A DNA stretch of 64,000 bases from Pseudalkalibacillus hwajinpoensis (GCF_039851965.1 NZ_CP156674.1:3996522-4060521); one strand, 5' to 3'. Counted from the stretch's first letter, positions 50,555 to 60,166 are shown. Numbers and translations: made by a program. Notes: a model not told the origin generated them from the sequence alone.

Positions 50555-52459
50555 ATGCAGGATTTCTATGATGTATTGAAAAAGAAAGAACCATTCCATT
50601 CGCTAAGTGATGAAGAAATTGGAAATTTAATGGAATCTGCCCGTTTTTCGACCTACCAAAAAGGTGAATTTTTATATTATGAAGACGAAGGTGCAGATAC
50701 GTTATATTTACTTGTTTCTGGGATAGCGAAGAACATTGTCCATAAGGCGAATGGGCAGCAGGCTACGATGCGGTTTTATTACCCTGGTGATTTAGTTGGT
50801 CTTATGATAATGCTAACAGATGAATCGATGACATTTTCTGTTCAAGCAAATGAAGATTGCCAGGTCATTCATATTAAGAAAGAAGTTATGTTGAAGATTA
50901 TGACGGAAAATCCGAGTTTTTCTCACCATGTACTCGACACAATCGGAGAGCGGATGAGAAGTCTATATGATGAAATCAAGCAGGAGCGTGATCGGGAAGC
51001 GGATGGTGAAAACATCGCACTTTATCGAACAAGGGTCAGTTCAATTATGGATTCAATGGTAACGATTCCTCCCACCTTTACGGTCATGGAAACAGCCGAG
51101 CTCTTTCGTACGAAGAATTATGATGGAGTGATTGTTAGTGAAGACCGTGAGAGCGTGATGGGGACGGTTACTCCTCTTGAAATTATCAGTGCTTTGACGG
51201 GTGGAAAGCTGCAAGACCCTATTCATAAGTGGATGTATCATAAACCATTCTTAGTTGAAGAAGATGCTTTTAGCTATGAAGCACTTGCATATTTAAAATT
51301 CCATAAGGTATCCTTACTCCCTGTCGTAAAACGAGATCAGCTTGTTGGCATGGTTTCAGCTAAATCTTTTCTTGGTATACAAGAATCAGCCTATCTTGAT
51401 CTTTCTTACAGGCTTTCAAGAGCCAAAGAACTGAATGAAATCATGAATTTATCACCACCGATTCATGAAGAATTCCGCTCATTTATTCAAGAATTACTGG
51501 ATGCCAATACGCTCGGATACGAAATTTGTGAAATGATGTCCAACTACAATGATGAAATGCACCGACGTATTATTTTACTGGCAGAGAAAGAGATGATGCA
51601 GGAAGGATATGGACGTGCTCCTGTTAATTTCTGTTTCATTGTCATGGGCAGTGAAGGCAGGAAAGAGCAGGCTTTTAGTACTGACCAGGATAATGGTTTG
51701 ATCATCGATGATTATGAACATTTAGAGCACAGAAAAGAGATAGACACCTTCTTCACAGTGCTTTCTGAGAAGATCAATGCCATGCTAACCACGTGTGGTT
51801 TACCAGAGTGCGAAGGTGGTATCATGGCAAAGAACTCCAAATGGAGAAGATCTTTATCGAACTGGCAGACAGAAGTAAATCGCTGGATCACGGAAACCGA
51901 TGCTGAAGAAATACGTAATTTCACGATTTTTATGGACTTTCGGCCTGTTTACGGAGATTTTGATCTTGCCCGTACTTTACGAAGTAGAATCACAGAGCGA
52001 ATAAGAAAAGCACATACCCTTCAGATGCTTTTAATGAAAGATACCATCCGTTTCCGTGTTCCATTGAATCCTATTGGGAAATTACAATTACGAGGTAAAG
52101 AGAAAACGCTCGACTTGAAGAAAGCGGCCATCATGCAGATTGTTAATGGCATACGGATCTTTGCGATGAAGTATGGTGTTGAAGAAGTGAATACAATTAA
52201 ACGACTTCACGAATTAAAGCGCAAAGAGATATTCCATCATCGTGATGTTATTAATATTGAGACATCTCTTCACTATTTATATACGTTCAGGGTCAGACAG
52301 AATTTGCATCAGCTTAATAATGGTTTAGAGATGTCAAATCTCGTCAGACCTATTGAATGGGAAAAAGAAGAGAGAAGGAAAATGAGAGAAGCTCTACTCG
52401 TTGCAAAACGAATGCAGCAGGTTAGTGAATTGAGCTTCCGAAGAAATCGGAGTATTTAA
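50555..52459 (+). CDS. cNMP-binding / CBS / DUF294 nucleotidyltransferase-like signalling protein
   Basis: 634 residues with a cyclic-nucleotide-binding domain at about 15-125 (GEFLYYEDEGADTLYLLVSG), a CBS pair at about 160-280, and a DUF294 GlnD-like domain from about 310 (FIVMGSEGRKEQAFSTDQDN). A C-terminal DUF294-associated domain completes it. Predicted to sense nucleotides and nucleotidylylate a partner. Paired genes of this type with a DnaQ-like exonuclease are common in bacteria, and here too the exonuclease gene follows after 2 bases. ATG 50555 with AGGAGGTTATC upstream, nine bases after mrfB. Confidence 0.87.
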   Translation: MQDFYDVLKKKEPFHSLSDEEIGNLMESARFSTYQKGEFLYYEDEGADTLYLLVSGIAKNIVHKANGQQATMRFYYPGDLVGLMIMLTDESMTFSVQANEDCQVIHIKKEVMLKIMTENPSFSHHVLDTIGERMRSLYDEIKQERDREADGENIALYRTRVSSIMDSMVTIPPTFTVMETAELFRTKNYDGVIVSEDRESVMGTVTPLEIISALTGGKLQDPIHKWMYHKPFLVEEDAFSYEALAYLKFHKVSLLPVVKRDQLVGMVSAKSFLGIQESAYLDLSYRLSRAKELNEIMNLSPPIHEEFRSFIQELLDANTLGYEICEMMSNYNDEMHRRIILLAEKEMMQEGYGRAPVNFCFIVMGSEGRKEQAFSTDQDNGLIIDDYEHLEHRKEIDTFFTVLSEKINAMLTTCGLPECEGGIMAKNSKWRRSLSNWQTEVNRWITETDAEEIRNFTIFMDFRPVYGDFDLARTLRSRITERIRKAHTLQMLLMKDTIRFRVPLNPIGKLQLRGKEKTLDLKKAAIMQIVNGIRIFAMKYGVEEVNTIKRLHELKRKEIFHHRDVINIETSLHYLYTFRVRQNLHQLNNGLEMSNLVRPIEWEKEERRKMREALLVAKRMQQVSELSFRRNRSI

Positions 52460-52461
52460 TA

Positions 52462-53184
52462 ATGTCTTCGCTAGGATTTAAATTAATAAAATATTACCTA
52501 TTTAATCGAATAAAGTGGAATAAGCGAATGAAATCCCAAAGATCACTTCATGTTTACGACAGATTATTTGAATCACTATGTTCTTACCACGAATCAAGTA
52601 GCCGCTATTTTACGGTATTTGATCTTGAAACAACCGGATTTTATCCGGTGCTTGGAGATGAGGTGATCTCCATCGGTGCTGTAAAAATTGATTTAATGGA
52701 AGGGCGTCTGCTAGAAGAATCATTCTATCGTATCGTGCGTCCCATTCATAAGGTGCCACGATTTGTAAGACAATTAACTGGGCTTTCTATTGGTGAAATA
52801 CGCGCGGGGTGGACATTTCTTGAAGCATTCGAAGAGTTCATGGCTTTTAGTAAAGGAACCACGTTAATTGCGCACCCCGTTAAGTTCGATGTCTATTTCC
52901 TGCAAACACTCGTTCAAAAGTGTGGTCTACCAGATTATTTACCACCGTATCTTTGTTCAGAAGAACTTGCGAAAGACACACTACCTCAAATGAATCCTCA
53001 GCTCGACACGCTGATTCGTAAGCTGAATATCGAGCGGTATGAGCGCCACCATGCACTAAATGATGCACGAATGACGGCAGAACTCTTCTTGAAGCTCTTT
53101 CAGGAATTAGATATTAAAAACGGGTATGAACAGGAAATAAGAGATCGAATCGCACGGGATAATCTGGTATTTGGTAGGAAATAG
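52462..53184 (+). CDS. DnaQ-like 3'-5' exonuclease
   Basis: 240 residues with a DEDDh exonuclease domain: FDLETTGF (D54, E56), GAVKIDL, LIAHPVKFDVYFL, and HHALNDARMTAELF with the His-Asp pair. The basic N-terminus (about 1-45) is additional. It starts two bases after the DUF294 gene, so the two are translated together. Relatives accompany DUF294 proteins in many genomes; the substrate is unknown. Confidence 0.88.
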   Translation: MSSLGFKLIKYYLFNRIKWNKRMKSQRSLHVYDRLFESLCSYHESSSRYFTVFDLETTGFYPVLGDEVISIGAVKIDLMEGRLLEESFYRIVRPIHKVPRFVRQLTGLSIGEIRAGWTFLEAFEEFMAFSKGTTLIAHPVKFDVYFLQTLVQKCGLPDYLPPYLCSEELAKDTLPQMNPQLDTLIRKLNIERYERHHALNDARMTAELFLKLFQELDIKNGYEQEIRDRIARDNLVFGRK

Positions 53185-53369
53185 CCTTATTTCAAGAAAT
53201 TATTCCCCGGGCAAGCGCATAAAGGCCAACCATTCGACGATTTCTTTGATAAAAGTTGTTGAAACACCGTTTACAATTGTCGGCTCTTGTTGTAACTTTG
53301 AATAGTATATTGAAGTTTCTGTTATTTTTTATTAAGGAAGTCAGATTTAACGTAATGGAGAGATGGAAA

Positions 53370-53489
53370 TTGAAGCAGGTTATTATGGTAATGTTTTTTA
53401 TGGTAATTGCGTTAACAGTCGTTGTTATGAGTCAGATCAGTGAATCGGCTCAAATTTATGATGATTCTGAAGTAATTGTTAAAAAATAG
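53370..53489 (+). CDS. Small membrane protein (about 39 aa)
   Basis: A TTG at 53370 follows GGAG nine bases upstream and gives a short basic start, one hydrophobic helix (VIMVMFFMVIALTVVVM) and an acidic tail. An ATG at 53355 is the alternative but has no ribosome site. Family not recognised; isolated between the exonuclease gene and cotD. Confidence 0.45.
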   Translation: MKQVIMVMFFMVIALTVVVMSQISESAQIYDDSEVIVKK

Positions 53490-53602
53490 GCGTCGTTTTT
53501 GGTTTGTAATTCAAAAATGAGGACGAATACACAGTACATGTACCATGTATCTAACATAGGCTAGTAGGGAAATCACCAATTTAAGAAGGGGGAACCTACA
53601 CT

Positions 53603-54109
53603 ATGTTTCAACGTCATCATCGCATGAGGCCGAATGCGAACATGCCAAATCAAGTCAGCCCGGCAATGCAGGGACCAAATGCGAATATGCCTATGCAAGT
53701 GAGTCCAGCAATGAAAGGCGGAATGCCCGGTCAGGTGAGTCCAGCCATGCAAGGGCCATGTCCAACAAGTCCTATTGTTCATCCTACTAAGTGCTGTGTG
53801 AAAAACCATTATTACAAGCACAATGTTGAACATGTTCACCCAACTCATATTAAGAATGTACACCATCACATGTATGAGCATAACCATGTATATCCATTAA
53901 CAGAGTCCAATGAAGTATTAGCTTCACATATGGACAATTATCCACCACCGCGTCCAACAGGTGCGATGCCAGCCGGTTATGGACCGACAAGTCCGTCACA
54001 AGTAGCAGGTGCTATGCAAGGCCCTAAAGGTCCATCACAGGTAGCAGGTGCTATGCAGGGACCAAATGCTATGCCAGGTCAGGTTAGTCCTGCACAAAAA
54101 CGTAGATAA
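53603..54109 (+). CDS. cotD: CotD-family spore coat protein with internal repeats
   Basis: 168 residues. The central part is rich in His, Tyr and Cys (HPTKCCVKNHYYKHNVEHVHP), the mark of CotD inner-coat proteins. It is flanked by Pro/Gly/Met-rich repeats: QVSPAM in three copies and QVSPAQ at the end, plus two SQVAGAMQGP units. The repeats make it about twice the length of B. subtilis CotD. Location between mrfB-side genes and ypsA matches B. subtilis. ATG 53603 with AAGGGGG upstream. Expected to be expressed in the mother cell. Confidence 0.88.
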   Translation: MFQRHHRMRPNANMPNQVSPAMQGPNANMPMQVSPAMKGGMPGQVSPAMQGPCPTSPIVHPTKCCVKNHYYKHNVEHVHPTHIKNVHHHMYEHNHVYPLTESNEVLASHMDNYPPPRPTGAMPAGYGPTSPSQVAGAMQGPKGPSQVAGAMQGPNAMPGQVSPAQKRR

Positions 54110-54122
54110 TATAGGTATATTG

Positions 54123-54150
54123 AAACGAACTGGACTTCCAGTTCGTTTTT
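54123..54150 (+). terminator. Rho-independent terminator of cotD
   Basis: AAACGAACTGG / CCAGTTCGTTT stem with ACTT loop and T tail. Confidence 0.9.
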
Positions 54151-54167
54151 ACATAGGAGGTGTCAGT

Positions 54168-54743
54168 GTGGCGAATGTATTGCTTGTCACTGGATATAAA
54201 GCTCACGAACTCGGCATCTTTAATGATGATCATCCCGGTCTTCCGATCATTAAAGCAGCGCTTAGAATGAGAATGGCACAACTTATTGAAGAAAGGCAGT
54301 TTGAATGGATACTTATTAGTGGTCAAACAGGAGTTGAGCTCTGGGCAGGTGAGACGGCGCTTGATTTGCGGAATGAGTATCCAGAACTTAAATTAGCGGT
54401 GCTAACGCCTTTTCTTGAGCAGGAAAGTAAGTGGAAAGAACCGACACAGGAATATTATAATATGATTATGGCGGAAGCTGACTTTGTGGAATCGATTACT
54501 AGCAGGCCATATGAGAATCCCGGTCAGTTGAAAGCAAAGAACGAATTTCTTGTTCGAAAAAGTAACGCAATGCTCGTGTTATATGATGAAGATACGCCGG
54601 GATCCCCTGATTATTATCTGAAAGAGAGTGAGAACAGACAAAGAAATGATGCTGGTTACGAAGTTTTTACCATCACTCCTATTGATTTAGATCTCCTCGA
54701 GCAAGATTTACGTGAGAGTAATCCTGATTTTTATAGTCAATAG
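54168..54743 (+). CDS. ypsA: YpsA, SLOG-fold DUF1273 protein
   Basis: 191 residues. GYKAHELGIF at the start, ISGQTGVELWAGE (about 48-60, the nucleotide-binding SLOG loop) and NDAGYEVFTITPIDL identify the YpsA family, linked to cell division and shape in Gram-positives. The GTG at 54168 is preferred because AGGAGG is seven bases upstream. Upstream of gpsB, as in B. subtilis. Confidence 0.9.
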   Translation: MANVLLVTGYKAHELGIFNDDHPGLPIIKAALRMRMAQLIEERQFEWILISGQTGVELWAGETALDLRNEYPELKLAVLTPFLEQESKWKEPTQEYYNMIMAEADFVESITSRPYENPGQLKAKNEFLVRKSNAMLVLYDEDTPGSPDYYLKESENRQRNDAGYEVFTITPIDLDLLEQDLRESNPDFYSQ

Positions 54744-54833
54744 TATGATTTGGGTAGATTCCAATTGACAAGACGTAGCTCTTTTGGAAGAATAAAATAA
54801 AGAAGATAACTGCATACATACAGAGGTGATAAA

Positions 54834-55154
54834 ATGGCAGAGCAACAACCGACTCAATTAACAGCGAAAGATATACTTGAAAAAGATTTTAAAAGCGGAT
54901 TTCGCGGATATGATCAGGATGATGTCGATAAGTTTCTTGATGTGGTCATTAAAGATTACGAACGATTTGAGAACGATATTGAACAACTTCGTGAAGAAAA
55001 TACGCGTCTGAGAAGAGAAATGGATCGCATGTCCGAGCAGCAAAAGCGCCAGCAGACGCGTTCTCAGACGCAACCAGGTAACACAAATTACGATATTCTT
55101 AAACGACTTTCGAATTTAGAGAAACACGTCTTTGGTAGCAAATTATACGAATAA
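54834..55154 (+). CDS. gpsB: Cell division regulator GpsB
   Basis: 106 residues. DivIVA-like N-terminal domain (LTAKDILEKDFKSGFRGYD, then VDKFLDVVIKDYE), a coiled coil rich in Glu/Arg, and a short C-terminal helix (DILKRLSNLEKHVFG) that trimerises. GpsB shuttles PBP1 between septum and side wall. ATG 54834 with AGAGGTG upstream. Synteny with ypsA and rnpB supports the call. Confidence 0.96.
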   Translation: MAEQQPTQLTAKDILEKDFKSGFRGYDQDDVDKFLDVVIKDYERFENDIEQLREENTRLRREMDRMSEQQKRQQTRSQTQPGNTNYDILKRLSNLEKHVFGSKLYE

Positions 55155-55314
55155 ATCAGCTTTAAGGGGTGATTTATTTCAGTTCAACTAATCATTTATG
55201 GGGGAGCGCTTCCTCTCCCCTATGATGATAGTTTCATTTTTTACCACTTGATAAATTTCACGCACCGTACTATACTATTATTTAGAACAAGCGAGACCAT
55301 TAATCAAAGTCATC

Positions 55315-55343
55315 TTGCATAAATAGATGATATGAGATATAAT
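55315..55343 (+). promoter_or_regulatory. Promoter of rnpB
   Basis: TTGCAT at 55315-55320, exactly 17 bases, TATAAT at 55338-55343, about 20 bases before the RNA start. A second candidate, TTGATA (55248-55253) with TATACT (55271-55276), also has a 17-base spacer. Confidence 0.75.
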
Positions 55344-55364
55344 TGCTTTTGCTGTCCTAATAAC

Positions 55365-55771
55365 GATAACGTTCGGGTAATCGCTGGATCCTGCTAGATT
55401 AGCTGGATTTAGAGGAAAGTCCATGCTCGCACGATCTGAGATGATCGTAGTGTTCGTGCCTGATGAAACAATAAGTCAGGGTAGCTCAATTGAGCTAACG
55501 GCGGGGAAACGGCCTAAGTTCTATGAATATGGCCCGAATACTCTGAAAGTGCCACAGTGACGAAGTCTTAATGGAAACATTAAGAGTGGAACGAGGTAAA
55601 CCCCACGAGCGAGAAACCCAAATTATGGTAGGGGAGCTCTCTTGAAGGAATTGAACGGAGAGAGAGCCAGGTGGCGAGGACGCACCTGGAGATAGATGAT
55701 TACCACCTGAGTACGAGGGGAGATCCCGTTTGCAGTACAATGGAACAGAACATGGCTTACAGAACGTTATC
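55365..55771 (+). ncRNA. rnpB: RNase P RNA (B type)
   Basis: About 407 nt. Conserved blocks: ACGTTCGGGTAATCGCTGG at the 5' end, GAGGAAAGTCCATGCTCGCA, the GAAACGGCC block, CCCCACGAGCGAGAAACCC, and TACAGAACGTTATC at the 3' end. 5' GATAACGTT pairs with 3' AACGTTATC. Catalytic component of the tRNA 5'-processing enzyme. Confidence 0.97.
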
Positions 55772-55780
55772 ATCTTGATG

Positions 55781-55803
55781 AAAAGCCCTTATGGGGCTTT
55801 TTT
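55781..55803 (+). terminator. Terminator of rnpB
   Basis: AAAAGCCC / GGGGCTTTT stem with TTAT loop and T run. Confidence 0.9.
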
Positions 55804-55893
55804 GCATGTATACAGGAATTCCTGTATGATAAAGTCGGAAATTAAAATTTACATACGTAATTATGAGCTTAAGAAGGATTGGGGTTTTAGAAG

Positions 55894-57036
55894 ATGGCAA
55901 AGTATGAATTGATTGCAACGGCCACAATGGGGCTCGAATCATTGGTTGCTCGTGAAGTGAAGGATCTTGGTTTTGAAAACGTACGCGTTGAAAACGGGAA
56001 AGTCACTTATGAAAGTGACGAGCTTGGGATATGTCGCTCTAATTACTGGTTAAGAACAGCCGATCGTGTGAAGCTTAAGGTCGGGGAATTTAAGGTCACC
56101 ACTTTTGATGAGCTTTTTGAAGCTACAAAAGCTCTTCCATGGGGAGATTTGCTTCCGATTAATGCTGAATTTCCGGTTAGTGGAAGATCTGTAAAGTCAA
56201 CGTTATATAGCGTTCCAGATTGTCAGGCCATTGTGAAGAAAGCTATTGTTGAAAGCTTGAAAGAGAATTATAACGTGTCATGGTTTGATGAAGACGGACC
56301 ACTTTTTAAAATTGAAGTAGCGATCCACAAGGATACAGCAATTCTAACGATTGATTCGAGTGGTAAAGGGTTGCATCGTAGAGGGTATCGTTACTTGCAT
56401 AGTGCAGCACCGCTTAAGGAGACGATGGCAGCAGCAATGGTTATGCTAACAAATTGGAATGCTGATAAGCCATTTATCGATCCTTTCTGTGGCTCAGGTA
56501 CACTTCCAATCGAAGCAGCGATGATCGGCCAGAATATCGCGCCAGGATTTAACCGCGAATTTGCTTCTGAAGATTGGGAGTGGATTGGTAAGAAACGCTG
56601 GGAAGAAGCGATGATTGAAACGGAAGATCTCGCGAATTACGATCAGCCACTTCATATTTTTGGAAGTGATCTGGATCCGAAAATGGTAGATCTCTCTAAA
56701 AACAATGCACTTGAAGCAGGTTTCGGGGATCTTATTCAATTTAAACAGATGCAGGTAACCGATGTGAGCTCAAGGTTAGAATACGGTACTCTGATCGGTA
56801 ATCCTCCATATGGCGAACGCCTCGGAGAACGTGAAGAAGTTGAGGACATGTACCGTAAGATGGGGAAAGCGTTCCGTGAGCGTCTTGATACATGGTCTGT
56901 ATACATTCTAACTTCTCATCCACGCTTCGAAGAGGTGTATGGTAAGAGAGCAACGAAGAACCGTAAGTTATATAATGGTGATATTAAAACACATTACTTC
57001 CAGTTCTTTGGGCCAAAACCACCAAAGAAAGATTAA
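55894..57036 (+). CDS. ypsC: THUMP-domain class I RNA methyltransferase YpsC (RlmL/Trm14-like)
   Basis: 380 residues. An N-terminal ferredoxin-like/THUMP region (1-160) is followed by a SAM-binding domain with FIDPFCGSGTLPIEAAM and catalytic NPPYGERLG. Predicted to methylate N2 of a guanosine in rRNA or tRNA. Directly downstream of rnpB as in B. subtilis. ATG 55894 with a weak ribosome site; the frame has no better start. Confidence 0.9.
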   Translation: MAKYELIATATMGLESLVAREVKDLGFENVRVENGKVTYESDELGICRSNYWLRTADRVKLKVGEFKVTTFDELFEATKALPWGDLLPINAEFPVSGRSVKSTLYSVPDCQAIVKKAIVESLKENYNVSWFDEDGPLFKIEVAIHKDTAILTIDSSGKGLHRRGYRYLHSAAPLKETMAAAMVMLTNWNADKPFIDPFCGSGTLPIEAAMIGQNIAPGFNREFASEDWEWIGKKRWEEAMIETEDLANYDQPLHIFGSDLDPKMVDLSKNNALEAGFGDLIQFKQMQVTDVSSRLEYGTLIGNPPYGERLGEREEVEDMYRKMGKAFRERLDTWSVYILTSHPRFEEVYGKRATKNRKLYNGDIKTHYFQFFGPKPPKKD

Positions 57037-57161
57037 GTCAAAGCGTATTCTATAACCCTTAGACATTAAATTAAAATGGTGGCTAAGGGTTTAACAGACA
57101 ATCAGTATTTTCATTTGTGCACAAAAATAAACAGGAGCCCGGCTTCAGGGATCCTGTTTTG

Positions 57162-57401
57162 TTATACCTTCTCAACAAAATGTGTGCGTTTATCGCGGAA
57201 GATTTTTTTACCATCATCTGAAGAGTGTTCGAAAAAGCCTTCTACTTCATGGACAACTTTATATTCTCGATCAGGATCTGAAAAAAGCTGCGACGCATTA
57301 CTCGAAAGCAATACGACGTTCGTGGTTGATACAAAACTGTCTATTTCTTTAGCAGTGTAATGTTCACCAGGTTTTAATGTGTTAATTTGATGTTGCTTCA
57401 T
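57162..57401 (-). CDS. Hypothetical protein (79 aa)
   Basis: 79 residues from ATG 57401 with AGGAGGAATTCAAG upstream. The sequence is mixed alpha/beta (HYTAKEIDSFVSTTNVVLL, then EYKVVHEVEGFFEH) without membrane segment. Family not recognised. An inverted repeat (AACAGGA / TCCTGTT, around 57132-57160) lies behind its stop codon and may end the transcript. Confidence 0.6.
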   Translation of the reverse strand: MKQHQINTLKPGEHYTAKEIDSFVSTTNVVLLSSNASQLFSDPDREYKVVHEVEGFFEHSSDDGKKIFRDKRTHFVEKV

Positions 57402-57518
57402 CTTGAATTCCTCCTGTCACAAAATCAAATGTTCTATTTACTTCATCCCACTGTTAAAGACATCTAAACAGAAAAGCGTGTATATGGTATAAAAGGGTCA
57501 GAAATTTTGGGAGGTTCA

Positions 57519-57824
57519 ATGCGAAGTAAAGTTAGCTTTATTATTGTTCTGTTAGCTATCGTCTTGTTTTGTATGAATCCAGAGCAAGAAGATTATAGCA
57601 CCTGGATCGGAGAGCAACTGAATAAAGATCAAAATACGCTTATAGAAATAGGAGTAGACATTGCTGTGTTGCCTTATATTAAGGTAAATACTTCACGAAC
57701 AGAAGGCTACCTTTTTTCTATTTACCGAACGATACTTTGGAATGGTAAGGAAGTAGTGTCAATTGGAATATTTAATCATTTCTACATAAAAAATGAAAAT
57801 TTGAATAGGTTTGTAGACGAATGA
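57519..57824 (+). CDS. DUF4359-like small membrane-anchored protein
   Basis: 101 residues from ATG 57519 with GGGAGG upstream. It has one hydrophobic segment at the start (VSFIIVLLAIVLFCMNPEQ), then a small domain (DYSTWIGEQL and YLFSIYRTILWNGKEVVSIG). The MNPxxxDY pattern after the helix is typical of DUF4359 proteins, function unknown. Probably exported and anchored. Confidence 0.65.
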   Translation: MRSKVSFIIVLLAIVLFCMNPEQEDYSTWIGEQLNKDQNTLIEIGVDIAVLPYIKVNTSRTEGYLFSIYRTILWNGKEVVSIGIFNHFYIKNENLNRFVDE

Positions 57825-57879
57825 TTGGATTTAAGGTATTCTGTCGAAGTATCGTTTAATTAAAAGGAGTGAGAGACAG

Positions 57880-58140
57880 ATGGAGTTTGTTGGCTTAATT
57901 ATTCCTATTGTTGTAGCTGTTTTTCTTGCAATTGATGCACCAAAACATGGGAAAAACCCATGGTTGTGGGGGATTTTGGGGTTTCTATTCACATTTTTAA
58001 CACTCGGAATCTATCTAATTAAAACAGGCCGTAAAGTAGCTGGTTGGATTTTTGTTGCGCTTTCCATCCTATCCATTATTGCTACAATTGCATTAATCAG
58101 TTTGGTCATTGCTTTCCTAACAAATGCGGCTGGTGTGTAA
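57880..58140 (+). CDS. Small multi-pass membrane protein
   Basis: 86 residues: three hydrophobic helices at about 1-18, 26-48 and 55-82 with short basic loops (APKHGKNPW and KTGRK). No family recognised with confidence. ATG 57880 with AAAGGAGTGAGAG upstream, followed by a terminator, so it is a real short gene. Confidence 0.65.
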   Translation: MEFVGLIIPIVVAVFLAIDAPKHGKNPWLWGILGFLFTFLTLGIYLIKTGRKVAGWIFVALSILSIIATIALISLVIAFLTNAAGV

Positions 58141-58157
58141 GAGAATAATAGGACGAG

Positions 58158-58188
58158 CAAAAGACATGGGAGCTACCCATGTCTTTTG
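58158..58188. terminator. Bidirectional terminator
   Basis: Perfect 13-bp inverted repeat, CAAAAGACATGGG and complement, between convergent genes. Confidence 0.85.
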
Positions 58189-58233
58189 TATTCTTCAACA
58201 TTTAAACTTATGGTACGATAGAACGTGGAGGGA

Positions 58234-58440
58234 TTAAAAGGCTTTCATTTCTTCCTGTGTGAAGTATTCTGGTTTCTTTGCACCTTGTGCATGAAGTTCT
58301 TTAAAGTAGATTTGATACTCATTTAAAGAAAATGTACCACGTAAATAGTTCATCTGGGCAAAGTCGAGTAATTCGTCTGCGGTAGCTGGTTTTCTTCCCT
58401 TTACCTGTTCGAATGCGTTTATCAGATTCTGTATGGACAT
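58234..58440 (-). CDS. YppF-like small protein
   Basis: 68 residues. NLINAFEQVKGRKPATADEL, LLDFAQMNYLRGTFSLNEYQ and KELHAQGAKKPEY follow the YppF-family pattern known from Bacilli (function unknown). ATG 58440 with AAGGAGGGG upstream. Divergent from the carboxypeptidase gene. Confidence 0.7.
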   Translation of the reverse strand: MSIQNLINAFEQVKGRKPATADELLDFAQMNYLRGTFSLNEYQIYFKELHAQGAKKPEYFTQEEMKAF

Positions 58441-58605
58441 CTGAACCCCTCCTTGAACTCGTTTTCTTATTTAAAGGATAACATGAGTATTGGGTTATCC
58501 TTTGTTTTTGAATTTTTTAACTTCCGACAAATCTTTACATAACTGATCGAGAAATGTCGAAAACGTTAAGTGATTGGAATAATATTTGAAAGGGTTGATT
58601 ATAAT

Positions 58606-60129
58606 ATGGCAGCAGAATTGAAACTAACGGAACAGCAATTTCTAGCCTATGTGAAAAAGATGACAAGTTATAATGAAGCGATTGGATTAATGTATTGGGA
58701 CCTTCGAACAGGGGCACCTAAGAAAGGTACTGAACAGCGATCAGAAGTCATTGGTATGATGTCTTCAGAAGTATTTGAAATGTCAGTATCAACTGAAATG
58801 AAAGCGTATCTAGATGAGCTAACAAAAGAAGATGTACAAAATGAACTTAGTGAACGAACAATCAAAACAATAGAAGAGTGTCGAAAAGAGTATGAACGAA
58901 ATATTAAAATTCCAGCTCAGGAATATGCAGAGTACGTTATTCTGAGTTCAAAAGCCGAGACGATTTGGGAGGAAGCAAAAGAGCAGTCAAATTTCGAATT
59001 GTTTCGACCTTACCTAGAAAAGCTTGTAGCCTTTAACCAGAAATTCGTAGACTACTGGGGCTATGAGGACAATAAATATGATACATTACTTGATTTGTAT
59101 GAGCCGGGTGTAACAGTGAGCATGATTGATCGTGTATTCAATCAGTTAAGAGAGCATATTGTCCCCCTCGTTCAACAGGTTGTTAACGCAAGTGATAAGC
59201 CAAAAACAGATTTCTTATTTGAACATTTTCCACAGGAAAAGCAGCGGGCGTTCAGTCTTGATGTATTAAAGAAAATGGGCTATGACTTTAATGCTGGTCG
59301 ACTTGATACGACGGTCCACCCGTTTGCAACAGGTTTGAATCCTGGAGATGTACGCGTTACAACGAAGTACGATGAGGGTGATTTCCGAACTGCTGTTTTT
59401 GGTACAATTCATGAGGGTGGTCATGCATTATACGAACAGAATCTATCTCCGGATTTAATTGGGACACCTCTTTGTTCTGGTACTTCAATGGGAATCCATG
59501 AATCACAGTCTCTCTTCTGGGAGAACTTTGTTGGTCGCAATAAATCGTTTTGGCAAAACAACTATGAAACGCTGAAAAGCTATTCCACAGGTCAATTTGA
59601 TGATGTTTCTCTAGAGGATTATTATCGTGCCATTAATGTAGCAGGGCCTTCTCTCATTCGTATTGAAGCAGACGAGATGACCTACGCTCTACATATTATG
59701 GTTCGGTATGAAATTGAGAAAGGTCTTATTAATGGTGAAATGGAAGTGAAAGATCTTCCACAAATCTGGAACGAGAAGATGGAAGAGTACCTGGGTATTA
59801 CTCCTGAAAATGATGCGGTTGGTGTGCTACAAGACGTTCACTGGTCAGGAGGATCATTCGGGTATTTCCCATCTTATGCACTGGGATATATTTATGCGGC
59901 ACAAATCAAGAATGCAATGCAAGAAGATCTCCCTAATTTTGATGAGCTACTTGGAGAGGGAAATCTGCTTCCAATCAAAGAATGGCTTACGAAGAACATT
60001 CATCAGTATGGCAAGCTTAAACAACCGATTGAAATCATTAAAGATATCACAGGTGAAGGGTTGAACGCAGATTATCTCATTAATTACCTGGAAGAGAAGT
60101 ATTCACAAGTTTATCGCCTTCAATCTTAA
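58606..60129 (+). CDS. ypwA: Thermostable carboxypeptidase 1, M32 family (YpwA-like)
   Basis: 507-residue zinc metallocarboxypeptidase. HEGGH at 269-273 with the zinc ligands, GTIHEGGHALYEQ before it, and GIHESQSLFWEN downstream supplying the third ligand Glu are the M32 signatures. Removes C-terminal residues from peptides in the cytoplasm. ATG 58606 chosen over an upstream in-frame start because AAAGGG precedes it and family members begin there. Followed by a terminator. Confidence 0.93.
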   Translation: MAAELKLTEQQFLAYVKKMTSYNEAIGLMYWDLRTGAPKKGTEQRSEVIGMMSSEVFEMSVSTEMKAYLDELTKEDVQNELSERTIKTIEECRKEYERNIKIPAQEYAEYVILSSKAETIWEEAKEQSNFELFRPYLEKLVAFNQKFVDYWGYEDNKYDTLLDLYEPGVTVSMIDRVFNQLREHIVPLVQQVVNASDKPKTDFLFEHFPQEKQRAFSLDVLKKMGYDFNAGRLDTTVHPFATGLNPGDVRVTTKYDEGDFRTAVFGTIHEGGHALYEQNLSPDLIGTPLCSGTSMGIHESQSLFWENFVGRNKSFWQNNYETLKSYSTGQFDDVSLEDYYRAINVAGPSLIRIEADEMTYALHIMVRYEIEKGLINGEMEVKDLPQIWNEKMEEYLGITPENDAVGVLQDVHWSGGSFGYFPSYALGYIYAAQIKNAMQEDLPNFDELLGEGNLLPIKEWLTKNIHQYGKLKQPIEIIKDITGEGLNADYLINYLEEKYSQVYRLQS

Positions 60130-60137
60130 CCCTTTAG

Positions 60138-60166
60138 AACATCCTGCCATTGGGCAGGATGTTTTT
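60138..60166 (+). terminator. Rho-independent terminator
   Basis: AACATCCTGCC / GGCAGGATGTT stem with ATTG loop and T run. Confidence 0.9.

Noticed and set aside
53256..53354. Longer N-terminus for the small membrane protein at 53370
   Set aside because: The extension has no ribosome site and would put a second hydrophobic stretch ahead of a charged segment with no family support.
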